64,000 nucleotides of DNA, taken from the NCBI RefSeq assembly GCF_964355755.1, contig NC_092674.1, forward strand, positions 5,151,001 through 5,215,000, in the 5' to 3' direction. The notes under the pieces were generated by a model. The model ran no database searches. It saw only the letters and a list, made by a program, of their open reading frames with translations, and had not been told where the DNA came from. Numbering within the stretch: the stretch's first letter is position 1; the number at the start of each line of letters is the position of its first letter. Positions 1 through 11,305 of the stretch are shown in pieces. Made by a program: the position numbers and the translations under genes. The DNA comes from Antedon mediterranea. Its lineage: Eukaryota > Echinodermata > Crinoidea > Comatulida > Antedonidae.

Positions 1-215
1 CTGCAAATTTGGAAGTGGGTGATGTAATTTAAAGCAAAAAATGGTCAAATTGGTTGCCAGCCAATGGGGTTTTGGTCAAATTTAACCATTTATTTTGTCA
101 TTTTATAAGTGAAAATATTAAGTGATTAACTTTATTAACAATACAAAATAACATATTCAAAGTCTGATTTAATTAATATTCATTTTTCATGTTTTGGGGG
201 GACAATACATAATAA
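1..215. mobile_element. MITE fragment, TTAAAGATGTATTGTCCCCC family
   Basis: GATGTAATTTAAAGCAAAAA...GTTGCCAGCCAATGGG...TTTTTCATGTTTTGGGGGGA matches 43273-43480 closely. The left half is missing or outside the window. Family copies also at 32877, 42810, 54198 and 56370. Confidence 0.7.
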
Positions 216-374
216 AGCTTGGTTCCCACTAGGACGTAACGCAAGGACGTAAGCGCAACGAAAGGGAACTGACCAATGACAAGCGACAGTTCGAAAAATC
301 CATCGCGTGTCATTGGTCGAATTACTTGCGTTGCTCTTACGTCTTTGCGTTACGTTCTAGTGGGAACCAAGCTT
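216..374. mobile_element. MITE, GGTTCCCACTAG-ACGTAACGC family, copy 1
   Basis: Inverted termini AAAGCTTGGTTCCCACTAGG and CTAGTGGGAACCAAGCTTT enclose ACGTAACGCAAGGACGTAA, then CCAATGACAAGCGACAG mirrored by CATTGGTCGAATTACTTGCG. Complete copy. Confidence 0.85.
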
Positions 375-429
375 TATTTATTTAAACAATATTTAACGAG
401 GGTGGTCCATCCAGGCAAAGCTGAACCGT

Positions 430-1180
430 AGACCCTCACAAAATAAATTGTTTGCTATAAAATACTTTTACAGATGATGTAGCCTACAATATTACAACAT
501 ATTTATCTATTTATTATAAAATGTTAATCTTAACAATACAATAAATTGTTTCGAATAATGTGACAGCAGGTAAAGCCTGTTTTCGTGTCGACGTTATTCG
601 ACGCTATCGTCGTTGATCGTTAACAGTTCAACGACGATCGTTTGAAAACGATCAAGTTGAAATGATAACGATAGCGAGTACCTTTTCCTGAGAAAATTAC
701 CAATTATTGTTAACGATAGCATCGAGTAACGTCGACAGGAAAACAGGTTTAACTTGTCCTTTGATGGTTGCCTTAACAATTTAGTTTGTTTACATGAAAG
801 GTCTTAATTTGCATTTCATATCAATCATATATGAGAATGTAATGTGTAGAGTGGTTTGTTTTTGCAAAATAAATGCTTGTGCTAAGGTATTATATAGTTT
901 ATCGTGTATTTTTCCTAGTTTATATTTTTGCAAATTTTTAAAACCCTGAGCCACATAAAACATCTTCGGTTTGAACTTTGAAAACATAATTACTGTAGTA
1001 CACGCAGTAATAGAAAGCATTTATATCGGTTTTACTACCTTCAGCATGTGCGTTATCAATTACATATCCGAACCAAAAAATGACGTCGAATTAACAATAA
1101 AAAGTATACAATTTATACTTCTTCAAAAATTCGACAGACGCGAATACATTTAAATAGAGAGAGGAGGAATCGACTGTATT
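430..1180. repeat. Segmental duplicate, copy 1 (partner at 13635-14130)
   Basis: Long direct similarity, for example GCATTTCATATCAATCA, CATCTTCGGTTTGGACTTTG-like and GGAATCGACTGTATTT in the same order as at 13787-14130. Copy 1 contains an extra 170-bp MITE (580-757) that copy 2 lacks. No protein recognised. Confidence 0.8.
572..757. mobile_element. MITE inserted in the duplicate, AAGCCTGTTTTC termini
   Basis: Inverted ends AAGCCTGTTTTCGTGTCGAC and GTCGACAGGAAAACAGGTTT, with CGATCGT/ACGATAGC words mirrored inside. Its absence in the otherwise parallel copy at 13730 marks the insertion. Confidence 0.8.
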
Positions 1181-1267
1181 TCATATATAAATGTCCTAGG
1201 CACTGTTCATAGGAAAGAAATTAGTATTTCGTTGCCTTATTGTGTAAAAGGGGGCAGGGGAAGGTTG

Positions 1268-1884
1268 AACTTCCTAATAAATACATGTCGACATGACGAG
1301 ATAGATTATCTTGCCAAGTTCACTTCTAATAAATACATGTCGACATGACGAGATAGATTATCTTGCCAAGTTGACTTCCTAATAAATACATGTCGACATG
1401 ACGAGATAGATTATCTTGCCAAGTTCACTTCTTAATAACTACATGTCGACATGACGAGATAGATTATCTTGCCAAGTTGACTTCCTAATAAATACATGTC
1501 GACATGACGAGATAGTTTATCTTGCCAAGTTCACTTCCTAATAAATACATGTCGACATGATGAGATAGATTATCTTGCCAAGTTGACTTCCTAATAAATA
1601 CATGTCGACATGACGAGATAGATTATCTTGCCAAGTTGACTTCCTAATAAATACATGTCGACATGACGAGATAGATTATCTTGCCAAGTTCACTTCCTAA
1701 TAAATACATGTCGACATAGATTATCTTGCCAAGTTCACTTCCTAATAAATACATGTCGACATGACGAGATAGATTATCTTGCCAAGTTGACTTCCTAATA
1801 AATACATGTCGACATGACGAGATAGATTATCTTGCCAAGTTCACTTCCTAATAAATACATGTCGACATAGATTATCTTGCCACG
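1268..1884. repeat. 53-bp satellite, about 12 units
   Basis: Unit is CTTCCTAATAAATACATG TCGACATGACGAGATAG ATTATCTTGCCAAGTT plus GA or CA. Each unit contains the perfect 12-bp palindrome CATGTCGACATG. Two units share the same internal deletion (TCGACATAGATT) at about 1712 and 1862. No unique spacers, so this is not a CRISPR array. Confidence 0.92.
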
Positions 1885-1963
1885 TTGATTTTACAAAAAA
1901 TATATGTCAATTATTTCTATTCTAACTTTAAGCAAATTACATTAGCAATATAGCTTGAAATAA

Positions 1964-2540
1964 AATGGCCAGGTGCGGCAACAAGTTCTAGTGATATTCA
2001 GTGACGTCTTGTTTTTTATGTGTTTGTATTATTATAATTTGTATTTATATATGTGCTATATTCATTTAATAACTAGCTAGCGTCTGTTAACTAAAAATGT
2101 ATTCACCTCTTGCTTATTAATAATAGATGAATTCTGAATAATTATAGGCCTAATTCGTGCATATGCTTCTTTCATTGAATTTTTAAGGCCAGGTGCGGCA
2201 AACATTTATAATGATATTCAGTAACATCTTTTATTTTAATTAATTATTTTATTTTATGTGTCTGTATTTTTATGATTTGTATTTATATATATGCAATATT
2301 AATTTAATAACTAGCTAGCATCTGTTAAATAATTATTTTGTATTTTATTTACAAGGCCAAATCCACGCAAGCGAAAGCCATAAAAATGTATTTGCCTCAT
2401 GTTTATCATTAATGAATAAAATTTCAATAATTAAAGGCCTACTTCGTGCATATGCTTCATTTATTAAATTTTAAAGGCCAGGTGCCGGCAAAAAATTATA
2501 TTGATCATACATTTCAATAATTATCGATCTATAATTTCCC
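1964..2540. repeat. Long tandem repeat, unit about 225-290 bp
   Basis: Units begin at GGCCAGGTGCGGCAA (1964 and 2188) and GGCCAGGTGCCGGCAA (2477). The second unit has an extra ~60 bp near 2325-2385. Shared order: GATATTCAGT, TTTGTATTTATATATG, AACTAGCTAGC, CTTCGTGCATATGCTTC. The third unit is truncated. Confidence 0.75.
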
Positions 2541-3720
2541 CTAAGTTTAATAATTTTTGGGATTTTATTTTGCTACATGATTTTGTTTTATTTTCTTATA
2601 AGTGGGGGATAGTTCAAATTACACAGTAAAATCCCTATTGTACACAAATGTTGTAAATAGAGAGGTATTTACAAAAAAAATGAAATGAGATGAAAAAGAA
2701 AAAGAAAAGCTAACTTATAAAATTTACATCGTTCTCACTAGAAAGCGACATTATTTTCATCAAACTGAAAATTGAAATACAATGGGTTCTAGTAAAAATA
2801 ACGAAAAAAACACCTTTTAGTATTATAGCATGGACAAAAAATCCAGTCAAATTTGTAGGCATTATGTCGGCTATAATAAAAAAAAAGTGTCAATAGAAAA
2901 AAATTGAAAAACAAATTACATAATTAGACCAGGTATTGCAACTATGGAAACCTCTCTTTTTTTTTTGGTAAAATAATAATCATTAAAATCATAATAAATA
3001 AGAATAAATTTAAATAGGCCTATTGAATCCAGAATTCTTAACTCCGTGCTTCTCAACATAAGTTATTGGCTCTCGATGATCACTGTGTAGGCCTATGTGT
3101 GTGATTGTAAATAAACCAATAAATCATTGATTTACAATTTTAATTATTAAAAGATGTATGTTGAAATCCGATAATGACAACGCCCATACGTTGTAAGTTA
3201 ATCAGATAAATGTTAAAAGTAACAATAGTAACAGACAACAAAGTAAATACTGTACCACTTTTGATCTCGAAAATTCTAGGCCCTAAAACAATGTTTCCAC
3301 TCCCTTCTTTAAACATGCTTATCATTTTGATTTCTTATTTTTATCTTTATTTCGGAAAAAAATAAAATATAGTGTGAAAAAAAATACGTATATAAATCGT
3401 TTTCTGTACCAGATAAACACGAAGGTTCTTATTATAATAAGAAGTAACTAAACAACAATAAAGTGCAAACGGTCATTAAATTATCATTTTCTTATTATAT
3501 AATATGTAATATTGTAATACCCTCTTGACAATTAAATAAACAGATAACAAGGTATTGGCAATAATGATATATTCATCCCTAAAATAACAAGTGTAAACCA
3601 GCACATTTGGTAATATTGATCGATAAGAATTTACGACGTACCCGGTACCGAATCATCGATTGCAAATTAACAAATTTGTTATCGAAATGATTGGCCGGAT
3701 CACCTGAAGCATATCATACA
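2541..3720. other. AT-rich spacer, nothing recognised
   Basis: Low-complexity AT-rich DNA with scattered AGGCCTA words. No exon, transposon terminus or RNA gene could be supported. The ShK gene promoter lies at its right end. Confidence 0.4.
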
Positions 3721-3727
3721 GCACCCT

Positions 3728-3737
3728 TATATATAGA
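3728..3737 (+). promoter_or_regulatory. Probable TATA box of the ShK-type peptide gene
   Basis: TTATATATAG, about 140 bases before the inferred initiator ATG and about 160 before the first donor. Placed by position only. Confidence 0.35.
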
Positions 3738-3930
3738 GCATCTCTTTCTACTTTGGTCACAATATCTGAAACATTGAGCAAGTATCCAAGTATCAAGCTT
3801 CACTGTCTTAAGAAGAAACTCAGCACTTTCTCGAATCAACAATGGCCAAACGTCGTACTCATCATCGGAATGCTCGCTCTTAGCGTCATCCTCCCGGTAA
3901 GTTTTCTTTTCTTTTTTTTTTAAACTTCTA

Positions 3931-4806
3931 GGCTAGGTAATCTATCATTATGAGTGAAACTAATTGCAAACAGATATATTTTTTAATGGTCACATATGAT
4001 GAGGAAATCAAAATTTGAGCATCACACCTCTGTAACTCATCCCGATGATATGCAAATTAGCTTAAATATTCATATTAGGGTGAATCTACAGGGTTACCAT
4101 ATCTCAAAAACTACTAGTCAAAGAGAGTTGATGTTTTCACTGATTTAGTCATAATTTATATAGGCCTATTTGTATTTGCTCTAATGAAACATTTTACAAA
4201 AAAATAACCGGAAGTACAGAATTTGACCCTCGAACCCATTTCTCAATATTGCATATATAATGAAATTAAAATGTCTGTAGAGACTTTGTTCTGCCCTCAC
4301 AAATGACTGGGATACAGGTTTCTAATAGCCAACATTGGATTGTTAATCTCAAAATCACACCTGTATCACTCACCTCGAAGGTATGCAAATTATTAGTACA
4401 ATATATAGGGGTTCCCATATATCAAAAACCTATAAGGCTAGAAAGTCTACAGACATTTTAGTCGCATTACGGTATGTATGCAAACATTAAGAAATGGGGT
4501 CGAGGGTCAAATGTTGTACTTCCGGTCATGTTTTCATAAAGTGTTTCATTAGAGCAAATATTAATATATACATTCTGAATAAATCAGTGAAAAATCAACT
4601 CTCTCTAACTAGTAGTTTTTGAGATATGATAACCCTGTAGATTCAACCTAATTTGCATATTTAAGCTAATTTGCATATCATCGGGATGAGTTACAGAGGT
4701 GTGACGCTCAAATTTTGATCTCCTCATCATATGTGACAATTTAAAAAAATCTCTGTTTGCAATTTGTTTCACTTTAAGCTGTTTTTTTAGATAGATTACC
4801 TAGCCT
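3931..4806. mobile_element. Foldback element in intron 1 of the ShK peptide gene
   Basis: Long imperfect inverted repeat. The left arm starts TAGGCTAGGTAATCTATC and the right arm ends GATAGATTACCTAGCCTA; arms are about 400 bp around a loop near 4370. Shared internal words include CTCATCCCGATGATATGCAA and its complement at 4673-4692. The transcript of this intron could fold into a long hairpin. Arm words (CCGGAAGTAC, GAGATATG) recur in the 6.7-13.3 kb foldbacks. Confidence 0.85.
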
Positions 4807-5540
4807 ATTCAGTACTTTCATTTCTCAACATTTTCTCTACAAAATGTTATTGGAAATTTTGAATGTTTTTGGTAAAACTGCAATACAACGGAAATAAACT
4901 ATTTGTCGAAAACTCTCTAAAGTTTGATTTCACCTTTTCTACTTTACTGTAATGTCTAAATTATACTCTTACCAGTCGTTTTGGGGTAATTCTGAAATAC
5001 AAATAAATTAAACCATTCTGTCTGTATGTCGCACACTCTAAAAGTTTGATTTCACCTTTCTACTTTACTGTGAAGTAACCAGTCGTGTCTCGGTAATCTT
5101 GAAATACAACGCTATTAAACTATTCTGTCGGCTGATAAATTAAAAATAAAATAAAAAAACAAGTGAGTAATTTAAATTATTGTGAATATGTTTAAATCAA
5201 AGCGTGGAGAAATACAATGATTATTTATTTTTGTTTGCTCCCAAGATCCAATTGGCTTATTTTGTAAACTATAATAATATGTATTTATTCATTGCAGGCA
5301 AAACAAACGACCGCAGAAGCAGGTACATTTTCTTTATATAAATATCTTTAGATGTCTTGTGGATTACCACCTTTAAGGATATGTGATTGAATTCGCTTAT
5401 GGTTATCCAAATTATATATATAAACATCACAGACACAGAATAAATTCACATTGTTCATTACATGGCAGCCGTGACTGATTTTACAATAGACCTCTTGAAA
5501 TACCGACAATACATCTTTAAATAAACAAGGCCAACAGCCA

Positions 5541-5645
5541 TTAAGTCGCGTGCTACAATGCATAGTGATACCGGACCGACAGACAGACCGACAGACCGAC
5601 AGACAGACAGACCGACCGACCGACATAGTGAACTATACTGACCGA
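5541..5645. repeat. GACA/GACC-rich repeat in ShK gene intron 2, first copy
   Basis: Starts AGTCGCGTGC, then CATAGTGATACCGGACCGAC, a run of GACAGACCGACA words and CGACATAGTGAACTATA. It shares both ends with the copy at 6207-6330 and the shorter one at 53865. Confidence 0.7.
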
Positions 5646-6206
5646 AATTACTGAACATGTTTAAAAATGTTGAAATGTTTAAAAACATTTATATTTTTTT
5701 AATTTACACGTGCGTAGCCTGTCACTTTTGACGTGCTCGTATAACGTAATTTCGAGTTGAAAAGTAAGTCAAGAAAACAGAAATCGGGCAAAAAGAGTGC
5801 GCAATAACATTTAACGCGCAGTGCGCGCGCAAAAATATGCGCACTCATGGCAATTTTGTAAACGCTTAAAATTGCCTGAAACGTACTCTTATTTCATCGA
5901 AAATAAATTTTGAAAATGTTAAGCGCGCGTACGCATGCGTTACATGCGCTACGCACGTAATTGTATTGCCATAATTATGATGATTTATGCCCTGAAATTT
6001 ATGAGTACCAAATTTTATTTAATTGTGATTCATGGTTGTGAAGATATGATTACAAACGTGATTTCGTTAAATCGTGCGTAGACCGCGTAATTTTTTATTG
6101 CGCACCGTGAAAACATAACCACATTGATTCCTGGCCATAAGGAATATACTGTGAAAAATTGACCTAGCTAGATTAAACTGATATCAAGATAAGGTCAGAA
6201 AGCGAT
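5646..6206. other. Intron 2 spacer rich in GCGC/ACGCG words
   Basis: Contains repeated GTGCGCGC, TACGCATGCG and ACGTGCG words but no open frame or recognised element. It may be the interior of one larger element bounded by the two GACA/GACC repeats. Confidence 0.35.
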
Positions 6207-6330
6207 AAAACGCATAGTGATACCTGACCGACAGACCGACAGACAGACCGACAGACAGACAGAGACCGACCGACCAACCGACCGACCGACATAGTGAACT
6301 ATAGAGTCGCTTCCACGCGACTAAAAACAA
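6207..6330. repeat. GACA/GACC-rich repeat in ShK gene intron 2, second copy
   Basis: CGCATAGTGATACCTGACCG, GACCGACAGACA repeats, CGACATAGTGAACTATAGAG, then TCGCTTCCACGCGACTAAAA. The end CACGCGACT mirrors the start AGTCGCGTG of the copy at 5541. Confidence 0.7.
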
Positions 6331-7554
6331 TACCAACCAATAACATGAGATTATTATTACTTCTTGTTGTCTTAGACACAAATTGTGTTAACATATTCAG
6401 TGATGCCTAACTGCATTGAACAAAAACAAATGTGCATCTTCTCCGGATATTCTACAAACTGTAAAAAAACATGTGGCAAATGCTGTGTTGACAAATCGAG
6501 TGATTTCTACTGCACAGGCATTGAAGAAAATCAATTGTGCGACTTAACCCAATATTCTACAAAGTGTAAAAATACATGTGGCAAATGCTAACAGCTTAAA
6601 GGCAGGTAAATGTTAATGGCGTAGCCATGTTTTCTGAATGAAAGTTTTCATATAGGTTTGAAATTGCAATAAATTTGATGATAAATTAATACCGTCCATG
6701 TAGTCCGGTGGCAGGAAGGGGAATCACCACCCGAAAGGGGACAAATTGCCATCCAACTTTTCCGTAGATTACGAATATGGAAGGTAATCGATCAGGATAG
6801 GAAGCGTTTTCGAGATATAAGGGGTCAAAGTTCAAAATTGACCAATTACAACAATGTATTATGTATATGTATTATAACAAATTTAATGAATCACAATTTG
6901 GTCTTTTATTACATTTTTATGATTATAGGTGTCTATTCAATCACCTATGTCAATATTGACCAATCATAGAACGTACCTATAAAACGAAATAAAAACTAAT
7001 ATTTAACAAAAAGGGGATGTTTTCTCCTCCTGTTAATCAATCGCAAAAGAGTGAAACCAAAATTTACAAAAAATACAAACTAAAATTTAAGACAAAATGT
7101 TATGTTTTATCATTCTGACATCAATCATACACAATCAAAAGAGCACATTCATCATTACACCAGTTGACATAGGTCAAAGGTCAACATTTGAACAAGTGAT
7201 ATACTAAATAATGCACAGTTATTCAAACTATGAGATCGATCGTTATTTGATCAGTGAAGTTATGGTATTTTTTCTAGTGCGCATTATTTTAAATGTATTA
7301 TAATACTGCAAAATAAATAATAAAATTAATATTATGACTTAAAATTTTATGATGTTAACATGTTACGCTCACCTTCAATGATTTGCCACTACACAGTTGC
7401 ATTTACTAGGGCTACAATATTCATTTTTGGAAAATAAACTACTATTCATCAGAACCAGAGAATACCAATTCGTTCACAGGATAGGGCATAGGCAGATCCA
7501 GGTGGCCAAACTCAATCCACAACTCACTACACAGACCGACCACAATTTTTATAT

Positions 7555-10372
7555 AGCCACATAGTCGAGTCAAACTGTTTCATTACCCCAAAAAAATTGC
7601 AAGAAAATGTGTTTTGATGAATTACAATAAAAAATTGTCTCAAAAAACATATATCAAAAGTTTACCAAAATCGGACTACCGCAAAGGTTCAAAATTTGAC
7701 GTTAAAAAAGATGGCTGTCAAAATGTTCAGAACATACATATTTATATTTACCCTTTTTAAACATTTTGTTGAAACATGACCAGAAATTCCATTTTGTGAC
7801 CTTTGACCCATATATGGCATAAAAAAATGTTCATATCTACGTAACTAAAAATCATAGAACCTTGATATTGGTGTCGAAATGTTCGGAAAATACATATTTA
7901 TATTTACTGTTTTTGAACATTTTTTTCAAAAATAACCGAAAACATAAGGTTTTGACCTTTGATACTTATGGCATGAAATATTTTCACATACATGGCATGT
8001 TTTACGCGAATGATATTTTTTTTTTTTTTTATCTTATGTCGGTTCATCCCACTTTTATTTCCAAACCACTGTTCTCTTTACATATATTTTTCACTATACA
8101 CTATACATATCATTATATTTACAATGTTTGTTTAATCATCTGTATACATATACTTATTTATTCATTTGTTTACATATTATCACATTGATTAAACATATTA
8201 TCTGTAAACACATTTTCATTAACAAGCTTTTTTTTTTCTTACATAGTTGTTTTTGATTTTTTCATCTACCACATTTTCATTTAACAATGCATATTCTCTG
8301 TTATACTCATTACTTACTACATGTTTACTGTTAACATAATATTGTTCTCATCCTTTAACATTAATATTAATATTTTTGTTCTTTAATGTTTACAAAACTT
8401 TTTTACTTTCTTCTCTTATGTGGATTCATTCCACTTTTTTTTTTTTTACTTATTTTCTTTAAAAAAAAAAACTATTTCCATATATTATTTTGTTTTGTTT
8501 GTTTGTTACGCGAATGATATTTTCATGCAGAGCCTGTAATCAACTTTTACGCACTTAGAAGATTCAAACGTAGTGTTTTGTAAAAATTGTTAAATATAAA
8601 ATACCTAAATTATTCCTAACTTGATTACAGATTAATATAGAGGAATCTTTATTTGTAATAACTGCCAGGTTTGTGGACGTTCAGTTTAATTGTTTGTTCC
8701 GACATACCACGCTTCTGCTCCTTTGTAATTTTGTCCTCGTATAAATGCTCCACATACTTTCCAAAAAAAAATCTGGAATGGGAATATTTGATGCACATTT
8801 ACATTTCGATGGAGAGTTCAGATTTTTGTATGATTCTTGTTGCCATGATTTGTAACGAGAAGTTAAATTGTGTCATCTTTGGTTTGTACAGTATTTGGAT
8901 TTTGTTCACAGTTTTTGTCTTTCGTCGGAAAGTATTTGCAGAGAAAGTGGATGCGGTGTAGATTCTTCAGTAGAGCCTGTATAATGGTTGTGGTGAATGA
9001 TTACTTTCAAATTTGATAATTAATTCATCTGTTGATTTGCCATCATTGTTCCCAGTTTCCCATAACTTTTGGTAGATGTTCGAATCGTGACAATTCCAAC
9101 TGTGCTATAGTTTTCTCCTTTTTTAGACGTTCCATCTAGATGTAATGTATGATTGGATTTGTCAAGCAGTTCTTGCGAGGATGACAACTAATCCATGTGT
9201 ATTTTTGATAACGGCTCTGCCTCCTCCAAGCTTCCAAGTTGTTAAACACTTGTAGTCTATAGCATTTCTAGCTCCAACAATTTACTTTGTTGTTGTTGTT
9301 TAATAAATCCATTATTTAACTATTTTATCATTGTAATGTCCATGTTCATATTACGTCTTCATCACTCTGTTTTTTCACTTCTTCGTCATTTCTTCAAGTT
9401 TGCTTGCTCAAGATTTGAGGCATGTTCAAGAAGAATTCCATTATATTTTGTTTTCATTATTGCACCACAGCTCTTACAACTTTCTCCCCCTTTAACCTCC
9501 TTCCTTTCACTTCTCCCTTGTTATTGCTTCCAATTACTTAATTTAATCTTTAAATAGTGTGTATCGTGATATTTTTTCTCTTGCATCTATTATTTTTACA
9601 TTATTTTCAAACTGTATAGTTACACAATCAAGTTCCTTTGCCATTGTTTGCATTTGATTGTTTTCACTGCCATTTGCCTTTCCTTTAATCCATTTTCACA
9701 TGCAATTCTTCCAGATCCTGTATGTATATTACAGGCTCTGCATAGACATCGTGTCAAAGGGAAAACCTTGTGTTTTCGATTATTTTTGAACAAAATTTTC
9801 AAAAACAGTAAATATAAATATGTATGTTCTGAACATTTTGACACCAATATCAAGGTTCTATGATTTTTAGTTACGTAGATATGAACATTTTTTTATGTCA
9901 TATATGGGTCAAAGGTCACAAAATGGAATTTCCGGCCATGTTTCAACAAAATGTTTAAAAAGGGTAAATATAAATATGTATGTTCTGAACATTTTGATAC
10001 CAATATCAAGACTCTGTGATTTGCAGTTACGTAGATATATAAACGTCATGCCGTATATGTCAAAGGTCACAAAATGGAATTTCCGGTCATGTTTCACAAA
10101 ATGTTCAAAAAGTGTAAATATAAACATATATATTTTGAACAATTTGACACCAAATACAGCTGTCTACTACAAGCGGTTACCGATTTTCAAAAATTGGCGG
10201 CCATCTTTTTTAACGTCAAATTTTGAACCTTTGCGGTAGTCCGATTTTGGTAAACTTTTGATATATGTTTTTTGAGACAATTTTTCATTGTAATTCATCA
10301 AAAAACATTTTCTTGCAATTTTTTTGGGGTTAGGCCCTATATTTTCATATGTTGACCCGACTAACAGATAGT
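7555..10372. mobile_element. Inner foldback with ~150-bp modules in its arms
   Basis: Left arm 7587-8010 (CCCCAAAAAAATTGCAAG...CAAAATCGGACTACCGCAAA...) is mirrored at 9745-10337 (TTTGCGGTAGTCCGATTTTG...CTTGCAATTTTTTTGGGG). The arms hold a module of about 150 bp repeated in tandem on the right side at about 9800, 9955 and 10105: TTCCGG, CATGTTTC, AAATATAAATATGTATGTTC, GAACATTTTGA, AGTTACGTAGATAT. Loop 8011-9740 is T-rich. Confidence 0.8.
8011..9740. other. T-rich loop between foldback arms
   Basis: Pyrimidine-rich low-complexity DNA (8020-8500), then ordinary AT-rich sequence. The GTTACGCGAATGATATTTTC/GCAGAGCCTGTAAT stretch near 8507-8540 partly mirrors 9730-9745. No gene recognised. Confidence 0.4.
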
Positions 10373-10380
10373 TTGGCCCA

Positions 10381-11170
10381 TACAGGAGTGAGGATTCTAA
10401 AATAACCCATATGGATTTGCCCGAATGAACCCTCTAAGGACCCTTTTGGAAACTCTATGTGGTGTAACTTAACTCTTCCCTGGTGGTGTGCTACATAAGG
10501 CCCTGTATTAGAAATTAATATGGGGTAAATAGTTCATAGATGAACTATAGAATAAAACTAAATGTGCCAAGGGCCGACCTTCATGGACCTTTCGGGGTTC
10601 TCTATGTGAAGCTACAAGAGACCCTATATTGGAAATACTGTATGTGGGGTGAAAATGTGGGTTCATAGAGATATAATAAATATCCCTGTGCACCCTCGAT
10701 CATCCATAAGGGCCGGCCGGTCATCCTTCATGGATGGACATTAAGCCCCATAATGGAAATATAAGGGGTGACACATGTGAGTTCATATAGACAGGCGCAG
10801 CCCATGGAATAAAGCTGCCTGTGCACTCTCGATCCTTAAGGAAAATGTATGGATTTGCCCAAATTAACCCAAAGGGCCTGTCCTCCATGGATGGACATTA
10901 AGCCCCATAATGGAAATATAATGGGTGACACTGTGGGTTCATATAGACAGGCGGGGCCCATGGAATAAAGCTGCCTGTGCACTCTCGATCCTTAAGGAAC
11001 ACTTATATGGATTTTCCCAAACTAACCCAAGGGCCGGTCCTCCAAGGACATTAAGTCCCATAATGGAAATATAAGTGGTGACAATGTGGGTTTATATAGA
11101 CAGGCACATGGAATAAAGCCGACTGTGCACTCTCGATCCTTAAGGAACCCATATAGATTTTGCCTAAAAT
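10381..11170. repeat. Tandem repeat, unit about 150-157 bp
   Basis: CCATGGAATAAAGC plus TGTGCACTCTCGATCCTTAA recurs at about 10803, 10960 and 11107. Each unit also has GGACATTAAG(C/T)CCCATAATGG and GTGACA...GTGGGTTCATATAGAC. Degenerate units precede it from 10381. The array resumes at 12385-12510 beyond the 11306-12376 foldback. Confidence 0.8.
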
Positions 11171-11305
11171 AAAACAGGTCATCTATTTAGACCCTTCTGT
11201 GGTTCTCTACTGTATGTTCAGTTCTACATTTGGCCCCCTGTATCGGATCAATGCATCTGGCTACATTTAGGTTACTGTGTTAGAAATATATCGGGTAACT
11301 AAAAC

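Larger units (their letters stand above)
3870..6591 (+). pseudogene. Secreted ShK-domain (cysteine-rich) peptide gene with a one-base frameshift
   Basis: Exon 1 (3870-3896, MLALSVILP) ends at a clean GTAAGT donor and exon 2 is 5298-5322. Both join in frame as a signal-peptide-like start, though the hydrophobic frame is also open upstream of this ATG and another ATG at 3842 runs out of frame. Exon 3 begins at 6376 in the matching phase and ends with TAA at 6589-6591. Exon 3 encodes two ShK-type modules with CxxTCGKC endings (first ending near 6483, second at 6588). A shift of one base near 6402-6407 separates the first cysteine of module 1 from the rest and gives a stop at 6408. An alternative acceptor at 6399-6400 stays in frame but skips that cysteine. 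ShK domains occur in potassium-channel-blocking peptides, metalloprotease tails and immune effectors; which applies here cannot be told. It may be a pseudogene, a sequencing error or an alternatively spliced gene. Confidence 0.55.

Noticed and set aside
1268-1884. CRISPR-like array
   Set aside because: The repeats are contiguous 53-bp units with no unique spacers, in an animal genome; this is a satellite.
3842-3883. Upstream ATG of the peptide gene as the true start
   Set aside because: It runs into TAG after 13 codons and is out of frame with the hydrophobic leader; at most a short upstream frame.
5348-5688. Frames with repeated SVGLSVCRSV-like peptides
   Set aside because: Translation of the GACA/GACC simple repeat in an intron.
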